NCBI GenBank assembly: GCA_964605975.1
Contig: CAZSER010000033.1
Span: forward strand, 1-8,455
Direction of reading: 5' to 3'
Length of the DNA stretch: 8,455 nucleotides
Origin: JBAYHA01 sp964605975
Lineage (GTDB): Bacteria; Patescibacteriota; Patescibacteriia; UBA11705; JABHMO01
The notes under the pieces were generated by a model that was given only the letters and a program-made list of their open reading frames with translations, was not told the origin of the DNA and made no database searches. Below, piece after piece: positions 1 to 7,024 of this stretch (the first letter of the stretch is position 1; every line of letters begins with the position of its first letter). A program made the translations under genes and the position numbers.

Positions 1-1082
1 AGAAGGCAAGAAAAGGGAAGTTGGATTTGTCTGAACAGGATGATTCTGTATTTAACGATGTTGAATTTTTGCAAAGATATCGTAGTTCTGTTGGTGATAA
101 AATTTTTACCAAACAGTTAGGGAACTTTGCTGATAAAGGGGCGCATCAGCAAGGAGTTGCTAGAAATGCGGTTCGTTCAATGATGCAATCATCATTACAA
201 AGACTAGAAGATGCTAGACGAACTGGAAATCAACAGGCAGTTAAAACCGCTGAAAATGATTTGAGTCAATTGATGCAATTAAGTATGGGAATAGCCTCTG
301 GCATGGCAGATGTGGCTTCTTCTGTTGGAGGTAATACTAATGGTAATATTAATGGTGTTTCTGGCATAAACGAGGCCGGTGAAACAGTCGATTTGGCTGG
401 ACAGTTAGTGGTTGATCCAGACATTCAGGCCGTTTTAGATGAAAGTTTGCAAGAGATGAATGGTACAGATTTAGCTGAATTAGATTTTGATGCTGAATCA
501 GGTAATCTTGGCCATGTAGCAAGAATTATTTCTGTTGGGCAGTTAAGTGAATTAGCGGGTAAAAATAAGCGAAAGGCGGGTAAGGTTGTTGAAGAAATGA
601 TTCGCTTGGGTAGTCATAGAGATGTCGCTGGCAATTATTTGAGAGATCCCGCTTTTTTCTCTCAGATTGCCAAAAATAATCGTATTATGGAAGTTATTAA
701 TGATCCGGAAGTCCTCAGAACTATTGAAAATTTTGAACGATCGAATAGTAATAGTGCTGGTTCTGGTCCCGTGAGAGATCGTGGCTCAGGTGGTGTTGGT
801 AGTTCTGGTCCTTTTGGTGTTGGTGGGTTGGGTGGTTTTGGTATTCCTGATGATTTCCCGGGTGATTCTGGTGGTTCTGTTCCTGTTGGAGATAGTGGTT
901 CGGGTGATTCTGGTAGTCCTGCGCCTGTTGGAGATAGTGGTCCGAGTGATTCTGGTGGTACTGCTCCTGTTGGAGATAGTGGTCCGAGTGATTCTGGTGG
1001 TCCTGCTCCTGTTGGAGATAGTGGCCCGAGTGATTCTGGTAGTCCTGCTCCTTCGGATGATGGTGGCGCAGGAGGAATATAA
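1..1082 (+). CDS. C-terminal part of a hydrophilic protein with a Gly/Ser/Asp/Pro tandem-repeat tail (5' end outside window)
   Basis: I do not recognise this protein. The frame is open to the left edge: the codons before the first possible start (TTG at 21) read K-A-R-K-G-K and continue naturally into the protein, so the gene probably begins outside the window. About 359 residues are visible and none form a membrane segment. Counting from the TTG, residues 1-95 are polar and helical. A Gly/Asn linker lies near 100-115, a second helical region spans about 125-245 (key stretch VEEMIRLGSHRDVAGNYLRD), and a low-complexity tail starts near 247. The tail ends in 14-residue repeats of the form SDSGGxAPVGDSGP. 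The gene sits 81 bp upstream of a secretion-type operon on the same strand. One possibility, by position only, is the soluble tail of a VirB6/TrbL-like polytopic protein whose membrane part lies upstream. A surface or cell-wall-spanning protein is equally possible. The reading frame is certain; the function is unknown. Confidence 0.8.
   Translation, partial: KARKGKLDLSEQDDSVFNDVEFLQRYRSSVGDKIFTKQLGNFADKGAHQQGVARNAVRSMMQSSLQRLEDARRTGNQQAVKTAENDLSQLMQLSMGIASGMADVASSVGGNTNGNINGVSGINEAGETVDLAGQLVVDPDIQAVLDESLQEMNGTDLAELDFDAESGNLGHVARIISVGQLSELAGKNKRKAGKVVEEMIRLGSHRDVAGNYLRDPAFFSQIAKNNRIMEVINDPEVLRTIENFERSNSNSAGSGPVRDRGSGGVGSSGPFGVGGLGGFGIPDDFPGDSGGSVPVGDSGSGDSGSPAPVGDSGPSDSGGTAPVGDSGPSDSGGPAPVGDSGPSDSGSPAPSDDGGAGGI
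861..1061 (+). repeat. 42-bp in-frame tandem repeat, four full units plus a partial fifth
   Basis: The units start at 861, 903, 945 and 987, with a partial unit from 1029. Each encodes 14 residues of the type [GS]DSG[GS]xxPVGDSG[PS]. By hand comparison, units 1 and 2 differ at 5 of 42 bases, units 2 and 3 at 4, and units 3 and 4 at only 2. The 3' copies are therefore the most alike and look like the most recent duplications. The unit length is a multiple of three, so copy-number change keeps the frame. The product should be disordered, acidic and proline-containing, resembling a flexible linker or wall-spanning stalk. Confidence 0.9.
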
Positions 1083-1163
1083 AAAACTTTTACAATTTTT
1101 GATTTTTTGAGTTGTTATTAATCTTAAAATTTTTTATTTTACTTAAATTTAAATTAGAAAAAA

Positions 1164-2687
1164 ATGTCTGATCAATCAACGATAGAGCTACCAAAAAAGA
1201 TAGAGGATATCCTTTATGGGGATGTTGCTGGGGTTGTCAATGAACAGTTGGCAAATGATTTTTCTTTGAGTATCGGGCAGTTGGCTAGAATGACAAGGTT
1301 GATTTCAGATGTTTTTTATAAAAGATTACAGATAGAGAACTTATTATCAACACTGGAATCAACATTGGAAATTGATTCTGAAAAAGCCAAAAATATTTGT
1401 TTAAGTATTTGTGGAAAAAGATTATTAGTTGCTGATGCGGAATGGTTTGGAGGGGCAGTTTCGGAGGAGATCAAAAAGTACGGAGGGCAAATTGATGATT
1501 ATGCGGAATACATTACGGATTTTAAGAATAAATTAAATGATGAAATTAAAATAAAGGAAGAAAAGAATAACAAAGAGCAACAAGAATTAATGATGATAGA
1601 GGGTGATGAGGACGAGTCAGAAGAGCAGTTTTTTTCTTTTTTGAATAATCCTACGGAGGAAATGAATTCAATAAAAAAAGTTTTTTTGACTAATTTATTA
1701 CAAGCGATTACTTTGTCAGATTTTGGTTTAAAAATGACTTTAAATGTTCGATTAGTTTTACTTTTACTAGCTGATGAGCAACAAAAACTGTTTCAACGAG
1801 ATTTGTTGGAGGTCTTGGTTAGGAATGAAGAGATGGTTGGTAAAACAAAAATTGCTTTGGGAATGGAGACTGTTCCCGGTACATTGGGAAATTGGGTAAA
1901 GGATTTTATTCGTTTTGTTGGGATTGAGGATTTGGATAGTACAATCAAAAAAAGTCAATATTTAATAAATTCTAAAAATTTTAAAGCTTTAGAGGAAAAT
2001 GATCGTAAGATTATTGAAACGGTCGTTAATGTTTATTTATCAATCAAAAGATTTTATGAAGATATCAATAAAAAAGAAATTGAAGATATCGAGATTTTCC
2101 CTTTTACAGAACAAGAGTTAGCGGAAGGAGGAGAAAAATTATTAAAAAGATGGGAGAAAATGGAAGAAAAAGTAGAAGAAGTTAAAGAAAAAATCGCCAA
2201 AAATCCAGTCATTGATCTGCAAAGTGCTTACAGTTTGTCCAATACCGAGTTAACGGCCATTAATAAGGAAAAAGATTTGTTGATGCAGGAGACAAGAGGA
2301 GAATATAGATCTTTGGCAGATAAATTAGAAGAAAGTTTGTTGCGTCGTCGGAAATATCAGATTATTGCTCAGTTGGAGCTTTTATGTGAAAGTGGAACGC
2401 TGGATGATATTTTGGTGGAAGATGAAAGGTTTAAATCTTTGTTGGTAGCTTATTTTCAAAGAAATAATTTAATGGAAGAAAAAGAAAAATTTATTCAAAA
2501 TCCACGAGAAGCAATTTATTTGACTCATTTTTTCAAATTTATTTTTCTTGAAAGATTAGGTTTAAAAGAAGAAGATGGTGCCAAAATGACGGCTAGATTA
2601 TCGGCAATAATGCGAAGTATCGGTTTACGGGAATATGCTAATTTGGCTTACTTCGACATGAATGAAAATAAATTTAAATGGGCGTAA
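1164..2687 (+). CDS. Large soluble helical protein of unknown function, first gene of the secretion-like operon
   Basis: This 507-residue protein is hydrophilic, mostly helical, and has neither a signal peptide nor a clear membrane segment, so it is probably cytoplasmic. Visible parts are: a helical N-terminal region (about 10-110, including DSEKAKNICLSICGKRLLVA near 71-90); a charged, coiled-coil-like stretch (about 117-145); an acidic linker (147-154, GDEDESEE); a second helical region (155-300, with SQYLINSKNFKALEENDRK near 264-282); a Glu/Lys coiled coil (about 322-346); and a compact C-terminal region (about 360-507). From memory, the YLINSxNxxxLxxxxR pattern recurs in uncharacterised Patescibacteria proteins; I cannot confirm this here. 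ATG 1164 is the natural start because AT-rich noncoding DNA precedes it, but there is no Shine-Dalgarno, only an A-run. The next gene starts 11 bases after the stop, indicating co-transcription. It may be an accessory or assembly factor of the VirB4 machine, which is inferred from location alone. Confidence 0.85.
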   Translation: MSDQSTIELPKKIEDILYGDVAGVVNEQLANDFSLSIGQLARMTRLISDVFYKRLQIENLLSTLESTLEIDSEKAKNICLSICGKRLLVADAEWFGGAVSEEIKKYGGQIDDYAEYITDFKNKLNDEIKIKEEKNNKEQQELMMIEGDEDESEEQFFSFLNNPTEEMNSIKKVFLTNLLQAITLSDFGLKMTLNVRLVLLLLADEQQKLFQRDLLEVLVRNEEMVGKTKIALGMETVPGTLGNWVKDFIRFVGIEDLDSTIKKSQYLINSKNFKALEENDRKIIETVVNVYLSIKRFYEDINKKEIEDIEIFPFTEQELAEGGEKLLKRWEKMEEKVEEVKEKIAKNPVIDLQSAYSLSNTELTAINKEKDLLMQETRGEYRSLADKLEESLLRRRKYQIIAQLELLCESGTLDDILVEDERFKSLLVAYFQRNNLMEEKEKFIQNPREAIYLTHFFKFIFLERLGLKEEDGAKMTARLSAIMRSIGLREYANLAYFDMNENKFKWA

Positions 2688-2698
2688 TATAAAAAAAT

Positions 2699-3862
2699 AT
2701 GCAAATACCAGTCGAGTATATTTTAATCAAAGATAAAGATGGCATTTTTAAGTATTTTAAAGATGGTCAACTTTTTTCTGTTGAGGAAATTGAAAAAAAG
2801 TTTCAAAAAGAAGAAAGTTCCGGGCAAATGGTAAATCCTCCAAAGGTGAAATTGAAACCTGTTCAACGACATCCTTTGGATTTGCCGATAACAAAACTAC
2901 AAAAGAGTGAAAAAAAGATTAATAATCATGGTGAGAAGAAATATTCCAAGAAGAAATTGGAACCGATTATTGTTAGTGATAATGATATTCTGGATAAACT
3001 TCCTGTGGATAATTTTTTACAAGAAAAAAGAAAAGAAGATCGCCAAAAAATAGAAGAATCCGTTAATTTTGTTATTGATAAATTAAAAGTTCATTTTAGT
3101 GATCCTGAAACGGCTAAAAATTTTAATAAAATTTTAGCGACTTATTTTCGGGGGATTAGAACAGAAAAAGAGTTAGCATATGTTTTTTCTTTGCCAAAGG
3201 GTAGTGGGGGGATGGAGATACCCAAAGAAAAAGTTCCATTGGTTTTAACGGTTGTTAGAGAGGCGTTGGAACATTTGCAAAAAGGCCGAAAGGTTTTTTC
3301 TTTTCAGGAGCAACAATATAGAAAACCGCAAACTGAAACATTGAAATTATCTCCGCCTCCACCAAATATATCTTTGCTTGAGTCTTATGATAGATATGTA
3401 AAGAAAACTCCATCCAAAATTCAGAGTTTATCTGTTAATAAAAACGTTCCCCAGCCCAAAGTTGATATTACTAATTCAGATCAAAAATCAGTTTATAGTC
3501 CCAGACCACGAGTAGATGGTTTTTCGGTTGTTAATAAATTGGTGGGTCCGGTAGAGGAGTTAGCTTTAATGGATGTTGATAATTTAAGAAAATTAGGGAA
3601 TGATTCTCGTCTTGTTTATGAAAAGATAATTAATAAATTTGAAATTTTGGGAAGTCAGGGCTTGGTTAAAAAAATGGCCGGGATTGAAGCTTGGAAAAGT
3701 TCTCCTATTTTTAAAATATATGTAGATATGACTATGCAAGGGATGTATGAAAAAAAGACAATTGCGGAAGTTATTAAGTTTAGACAAATAAAGAATTTGC
3801 CTGTTTTAATGCTTTCAGAATATGAATTGATTGGTTGGATAAATAGAACGGTTATTAAATAA
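2699..3862 (+). CDS. Conserved-type Patescibacteria protein of unknown function with a C-terminal GPVEEL region
   Basis: This 387-residue soluble, basic protein has no membrane segment. Its parts are: a short N-terminal region (1-35; YILIKDKDGIFKYFKDGQLF looks like a beta hairpin); a Lys/Pro-rich disordered stretch (about 40-115); a helical domain (about 118-195, with FSDPETAKNFNKILATYFRG, then a GSGGMEIP loop at 168-175); a Pro/Ser-rich linker (about 205-275); and a C-terminal helical domain (about 280-384) that opens LVGPVEELALMDVDNLRKLG and includes GIEAWKSSPIFKIYVDM at 328-344. I recall this last pattern (GPVEEL, then GI-AW--SP----Y) as frequent at the C-terminus of hypothetical proteins in Patescibacteria; no function is known to me. 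The start follows A-rich DNA without a Shine-Dalgarno. The gene lies 11 bases after the preceding gene and 5 before the PrgI gene, so it is firmly in the operon. A role as a cytoplasmic adaptor of the machine is speculative. Confidence 0.85.
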   Translation: MQIPVEYILIKDKDGIFKYFKDGQLFSVEEIEKKFQKEESSGQMVNPPKVKLKPVQRHPLDLPITKLQKSEKKINNHGEKKYSKKKLEPIIVSDNDILDKLPVDNFLQEKRKEDRQKIEESVNFVIDKLKVHFSDPETAKNFNKILATYFRGIRTEKELAYVFSLPKGSGGMEIPKEKVPLVLTVVREALEHLQKGRKVFSFQEQQYRKPQTETLKLSPPPPNISLLESYDRYVKKTPSKIQSLSVNKNVPQPKVDITNSDQKSVYSPRPRVDGFSVVNKLVGPVEELALMDVDNLRKLGNDSRLVYEKIINKFEILGSQGLVKKMAGIEAWKSSPIFKIYVDMTMQGMYEKKTIAEVIKFRQIKNLPVLMLSEYELIGWINRTVIK

Positions 3863-3867
3863 AAATT

Positions 3868-4326
3868 ATGCAACAGTTTTTGGTTCCACAATTTATTGAT
3901 GTTGAAGACAAGATTATTGGTCCAATCACAACTCGGCAGTTCGTGATGTTGTTAGTGGCAATGTTTCTAGGATTTATTGAATTTAAATTGTTAAGTTTTT
4001 CCTATTTTTTATTGGCAGTAATTATTACGACTACAATTATTTGTATGTTTGCCTTTTTGAAAGTTAACGGTCGGCCTTTGCATTTTTTTGTATTAAATTT
4101 TATTCAAACATTAAAGAGACCACGATTAAGAGTTTGGAGTAGGCTTAGTTATGTTTATAATGCTAATTTAGTAGAAAGTGAAATTATTCAAGAGGTCAAA
4201 AAAGAAAATAAAAAAGCGCCGATTTCCGGTTCTCGTTTGAGAGATCTTTCGTTAGTGGTTAACACCGGAGGGGTTTATGAATCTGAATTTGGGAATGAAA
4301 CACCAGCTTTTTTGCGAAAATTATAG
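3868..4326 (+). CDS. prgI: PrgI-family inner-membrane protein of a type IV secretion-like system
   Basis: This is a 152-residue membrane protein. The N-terminus VPQFIDVEDKIIGPITTRQF (residues 6-25) is the typical PrgI-family opening: a short beta-like segment followed by the membrane entry. Two hydrophobic segments follow, at about 24-39 and 44-65, joined by a very short turn, so both ends should be cytoplasmic. A basic segment (KRPRLRVWSRL, 83-93) and a soluble tail to 152 come next. In Gram-positive conjugation systems PrgI proteins are small VirB3-like inner-membrane subunits that work with the VirB4 ATPase. Here the gene lies two genes upstream of a VirB4 ATPase, as expected. The ATG is 5 bases after the previous stop, with no Shine-Dalgarno; the gene ends with TAG. 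The family call is good. The tail of about 60 residues after the membrane hairpin is uncharacterised. Confidence 0.88.
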   Translation: MQQFLVPQFIDVEDKIIGPITTRQFVMLLVAMFLGFIEFKLLSFSYFLLAVIITTTIICMFAFLKVNGRPLHFFVLNFIQTLKRPRLRVWSRLSYVYNANLVESEIIQEVKKENKKAPISGSRLRDLSLVVNTGGVYESEFGNETPAFLRKL

Positions 4327-4359
4327 TTGGAAAAAATAAAATTAAAGTAATATGTTTAT

Positions 4360-5055
4360 ATGCAAAGTCCTAAATTAGCCGGAAATAAAATTACTACTTC
4401 AACGCAGATATTTTTGGATATTTCTGAGATTAAAAATGATACGGTTATTATGAAAGACGGAACATTACGGGCGGTATTGATGGTTTCTAGCGTTAATTTT
4501 GCCTTGAAAAGTGAAGAAGAACAAGAGTCCTTGGTCGGCGCTTATGTGACTTTTTTGAATTATTTGGATTTTCCTTTGCAAATAGTTGTGCAATCACGCA
4601 AGTTAGATATAGAGGCTTATTTAAAGATGATTGAAGAAGCAGAGAGGATGCAAACTAATGAACTTCTAAAAGTGCAAATTGCTAATTATAAAAGTTATAT
4701 AAAAGAACTTATAGAATTAAATGATATCATGAGCAAACGGTTTTTTGTTGTAATTCCTTACAGTTCAATAGAAGACAAAAAACAGGGATTTTTAACTCGA
4801 GTTTCTACTGTCTTATCTCCTAGTAAAATAATTAAATTAAAACAAGAAAAATTCCAAGAATATTTAAAAGAGTTAAATCAAAGGGTAGCACATGTTAAAA
4901 TGAATATTGGTTCCCTTGATATTCAAGCTGAGAGGTTGGATACGCAAAGTTTAATTGAGCTTTTTTATGGTGTTTATAATCCTGTTTCCAGTATGAGTCA
5001 AAAATTAATGGATTTAGATCTTTTACAGGTGGACGATAATTTGACAATGAATTAA
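4360..5055 (+). CDS. TraC-like / VirB4 N-terminal-domain protein encoded separately from the ATPase
   Basis: This 231-residue soluble protein lacks a nucleotide-binding motif. It opens with a short polar segment ending in Q16-IFLDISEIKNDTVIMKDG, then a strand (TLRAVLMVSSVNF, 35-47). A helix (about 53-68) and the strand FPLQIVVQSR (71-80) follow, then a long amphipathic helix (about 83-122), the strand RFFVVIPY (127-134) and another helix (about 160-178). It closes with QAERLDTQSLIELFYGVYNP (189-208). This order matches the N-terminal (TraC/CagE/TrbE-type) part of VirB4 ATPases, especially the final L-T--LIELFY--YNP signature. The ATPase starts 10 bases downstream in a different frame, so a VirB4-type protein appears to be made as two polypeptides. 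The likely role is to dock the ATPase to PrgI and the membrane. Three consecutive in-frame TAA codons (5053-5061) close the gene. The ATG at 4360 is preceded by no Shine-Dalgarno. Confidence 0.82.
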   Translation: MQSPKLAGNKITTSTQIFLDISEIKNDTVIMKDGTLRAVLMVSSVNFALKSEEEQESLVGAYVTFLNYLDFPLQIVVQSRKLDIEAYLKMIEEAERMQTNELLKVQIANYKSYIKELIELNDIMSKRFFVVIPYSSIEDKKQGFLTRVSTVLSPSKIIKLKQEKFQEYLKELNQRVAHVKMNIGSLDIQAERLDTQSLIELFYGVYNPVSSMSQKLMDLDLLQVDDNLTMN

Positions 5056-5065
5056 TAATAAAAAT

Positions 5066-6946
5066 ATGTTTAACCCATCAGATATAAACAAGAAACCACT
5101 TAGTACCGAGAAAAAGGAGAAAGAAATTTTGACTGAAAACCAAAAAGTTGCTTCTTTGAAAAAAAAGTCAGGAGAAGAGTTGGTTTACTTGGAGCAAGAA
5201 AAACAGTATCGACAAGGGATTACTTCTGTTTTAGATATTATTGCTCCGGAAGCTTTTGAGGTTAATCCGGACTGTATTCGTTTGGGTTCTGTTTATGCCA
5301 GAACTTTATTTGTGTTGACTTATCCTCGATATATAAGTGTGGGATGGTTTGCTCCGGTTATTAATTATAATGCAACATTAGACATCGGGATGTTTTTTTA
5401 TCCGATGGAATCGCCAATTGTTTTGAAGCAACTTAGAAATAAAGTTGGAGCGTTGATGGCTCAGTTTATGTCTGATCAAGAAAAAGGAGCTCCTCGTGAT
5501 CCGATGAGAGAAACGGCTTTACGCGATATCGAAAAATTAAGAGATGATCTAACTCAAGGAGTGGAAAAATTTTTTCAATTTGCATTATATGTCACTTTGT
5601 ATGAAACAAGTCGAGAAAAATTAGATTCGCTGACCGAAGATATCGAAACTGTTTTAGGAACTCGTTCGGTAGTATCAAAGAGAGTTTTTTATCAAGCGGA
5701 GCAGGGTTTTAATTCAACAATTCCTCTTGGTAATGATGAATTGATGATTACTACTAATTTAAATTCGTCACCAATTGCGTCTTCTTTCCCATTTATTTCT
5801 TCGGAATTAACTTCTGATGCTGGAATCCTTTTTGGAATTAATAGACATAATAATAGTTTAATTTTATTTGATCGGTTCTCTTTGCAAAATGCTAATTCTT
5901 GTGTTTTTGCAACTTCTGGTGCTGGAAAAAGTTATGCTATTAAGTTAGAAGTTCTTCGCAGTTTAATGATGGGGACTGATGTTATTATTATTGATCCTGA
6001 GCGAGAATACAAAAGTCTAAGTGATGCGGTTGGGGGTACTTATGTTAATATTTCTCTTAATTCGGACAGCAAAATTAATCCTTTTGACTTACCCCGTAGA
6101 ATGGGGGATATGACTACGGCCGATGTTATTAGAAGTGCGGTAATTACACTGAAAGGGTTATTAAGAATTATGATTGGAGAAATAACGTTTCAAGAAGATT
6201 CAATTTTGGATCGTGCGTTAATTGAAACTTACGCCAAGAAAGACATAACTCCTGATGCTGATTTAAATAAAGTTGAACCGCCAATTATCCAAGATTTATA
6301 TGAAGTTTTGGAGGGCATGGAGGGCGGTGAAGATTTGGCTTTGCGATTGAAGAAGTTTACCGATGGTACTTTTTCCGGTTTATTTAATGCTCCTACTAAT
6401 GTAGACATGAATAATCAATTGGTTGTTTTTAGTGTTCGAGATTTAGAGGATGAGCTTCGTCCAATGGCTATTTATAATATTATCAGCTATATTTGGAATG
6501 TTGTTAGATCGGAAGTCAAAAAGAGAATTTTGGTAATTGATGAGGCTTGGTGGTTAATGCAACATGAAGATTCCGCCCGATTTATTTTTGCATTAGTTAA
6601 GCGTTGTCGTAAATATTATTTAGGAGTTACCACTATTACGCAGGATGTTAATGATTTTTTATTAAGTCAATACGGTCAAGCCATTGTTACTAATTCTGCG
6701 TTGAAGATCCTGTTGAAACAAGCACCGGCATCGGTAGAATTATTACAGAAAATTTTTCAACTTACTGATGGAGAAAAGTATTTGCTTTTGGAAAGTGGCG
6801 TAGGTGAAGGAATTTTCTTTGCGGGGAATAAACATGCGGCCATTAGGATTGTGGCTTCCCCAATGGAAGACGAGTTGATTACTACCGATCCTCGTCAATT
6901 ATTAGAGATGGAAAAAAGAAGGAAAGAAGAAATGCAAGACTTTTAG
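5066..6946 (+). CDS. virB4: VirB4/TraC-family secretion ATPase
   Basis: This 626-residue protein is the probable motor of the apparatus, hydrolysing ATP at the inner face of the membrane to assemble the machine or move substrate. A charged N-terminus (1-50) precedes a VirB4-type N-terminal domain (about 52-260). The RecA-like ATPase domain has Walker A A282-TSGAGKS-289, a conserved DPEREY (310-315), Walker B ILVIDEAWWLM (488-498, acidic pair D492/E493) and a conserved TQDVNDF region with Q526. Near 535-580 it has the TNS-----LLKQ and LT--E--LL patterns typical of VirB4. The first Walker A residue is Ala rather than Gly, which the general P-loop pattern allows. The length is shorter than classical VirB4 (about 800 residues), and the 231-residue product upstream accounts for the missing part. 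No membrane segment is evident. The ATG follows AATAAAAAT with no Shine-Dalgarno; the stop is TAG. VirB4 is distinguished from VirD4 by these motifs and by the PrgI neighbour. Confidence 0.93.
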   Translation: MFNPSDINKKPLSTEKKEKEILTENQKVASLKKKSGEELVYLEQEKQYRQGITSVLDIIAPEAFEVNPDCIRLGSVYARTLFVLTYPRYISVGWFAPVINYNATLDIGMFFYPMESPIVLKQLRNKVGALMAQFMSDQEKGAPRDPMRETALRDIEKLRDDLTQGVEKFFQFALYVTLYETSREKLDSLTEDIETVLGTRSVVSKRVFYQAEQGFNSTIPLGNDELMITTNLNSSPIASSFPFISSELTSDAGILFGINRHNNSLILFDRFSLQNANSCVFATSGAGKSYAIKLEVLRSLMMGTDVIIIDPEREYKSLSDAVGGTYVNISLNSDSKINPFDLPRRMGDMTTADVIRSAVITLKGLLRIMIGEITFQEDSILDRALIETYAKKDITPDADLNKVEPPIIQDLYEVLEGMEGGEDLALRLKKFTDGTFSGLFNAPTNVDMNNQLVVFSVRDLEDELRPMAIYNIISYIWNVVRSEVKKRILVIDEAWWLMQHEDSARFIFALVKRCRKYYLGVTTITQDVNDFLLSQYGQAIVTNSALKILLKQAPASVELLQKIFQLTDGEKYLLLESGVGEGIFFAGNKHAAIRIVASPMEDELITTDPRQLLEMEKRRKEEMQDF

Positions 6947-6963
6947 GTTTGGAAATTTGGGAG

Positions 6964-6988
6964 TTTTTATTTTTCGTAAAAATAAAAA
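6964..6988. other. Perfect A/T-only hairpin between virB4 and the next gene
   Basis: TTTTTATTTTT (6964-6974) and AAAAATAAAAA (6978-6988) are exact reverse complements, forming an 11-bp stem around the 3-base loop CGT. It lies 17 bases after the virB4 stop and 36 bases before the next ATG. There are no G-C pairs in the stem and no U-tract after it on either strand, so it is not a classical intrinsic terminator. It could be a weak attenuator, an RNA-processing or stability element separating the ATPase message from the downstream gene, or simply a product of AT-rich spacer DNA. Confidence 0.55.
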
Positions 6989-7024
6989 TTAATTTAAATA
7001 GAGGATAAATAAAGAGATAAAAAT

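Noticed and set aside
781..1110. 109-residue hydrophobic open frame overlapping the repeat region
   Set aside because: It is the +1-frame reading of the Gly/Ser/Asp repeat DNA, and its Val/Leu repeats follow directly from the GGT/TCT/CCT repeats. The main frame is continuous with the upstream gene.
1107..1140. Possible promoter (TTGTTA at 1112-1117, TATTTT at 1135-1140, 17-base spacing)
   Set aside because: Four of six matches per box in nearly pure AT sequence is close to chance. The gap remains a reasonable place for a promoter, but the sequence does not prove one.
1673..1687. A7-G-T7 palindrome inside the 507-residue gene
   Set aside because: It is explained by Lys-Lys-Val-Phe-Leu codons in AT-rich coding DNA, and the frame is uninterrupted there.
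1767..1958. Minus-strand open frame of 63 codons
   Set aside because: It lies wholly inside the 507-residue gene, has no recognisable domain, and all supported genes are on the + strand.
3593..3891. Two overlapping minus-strand open frames (64 and 78 codons)
   Set aside because: They are antisense to the conserved-looking GPVEEL domain; their content is as expected from the complementary strand.
4352..4378. Nine-codon open frame (ATG at 4352, stop at 4376) overlapping the TraC-like start
   Set aside because: It could be a leader peptide, but it has no ribosome-binding site and no distinctive content, and short ATG frames arise easily in such DNA.
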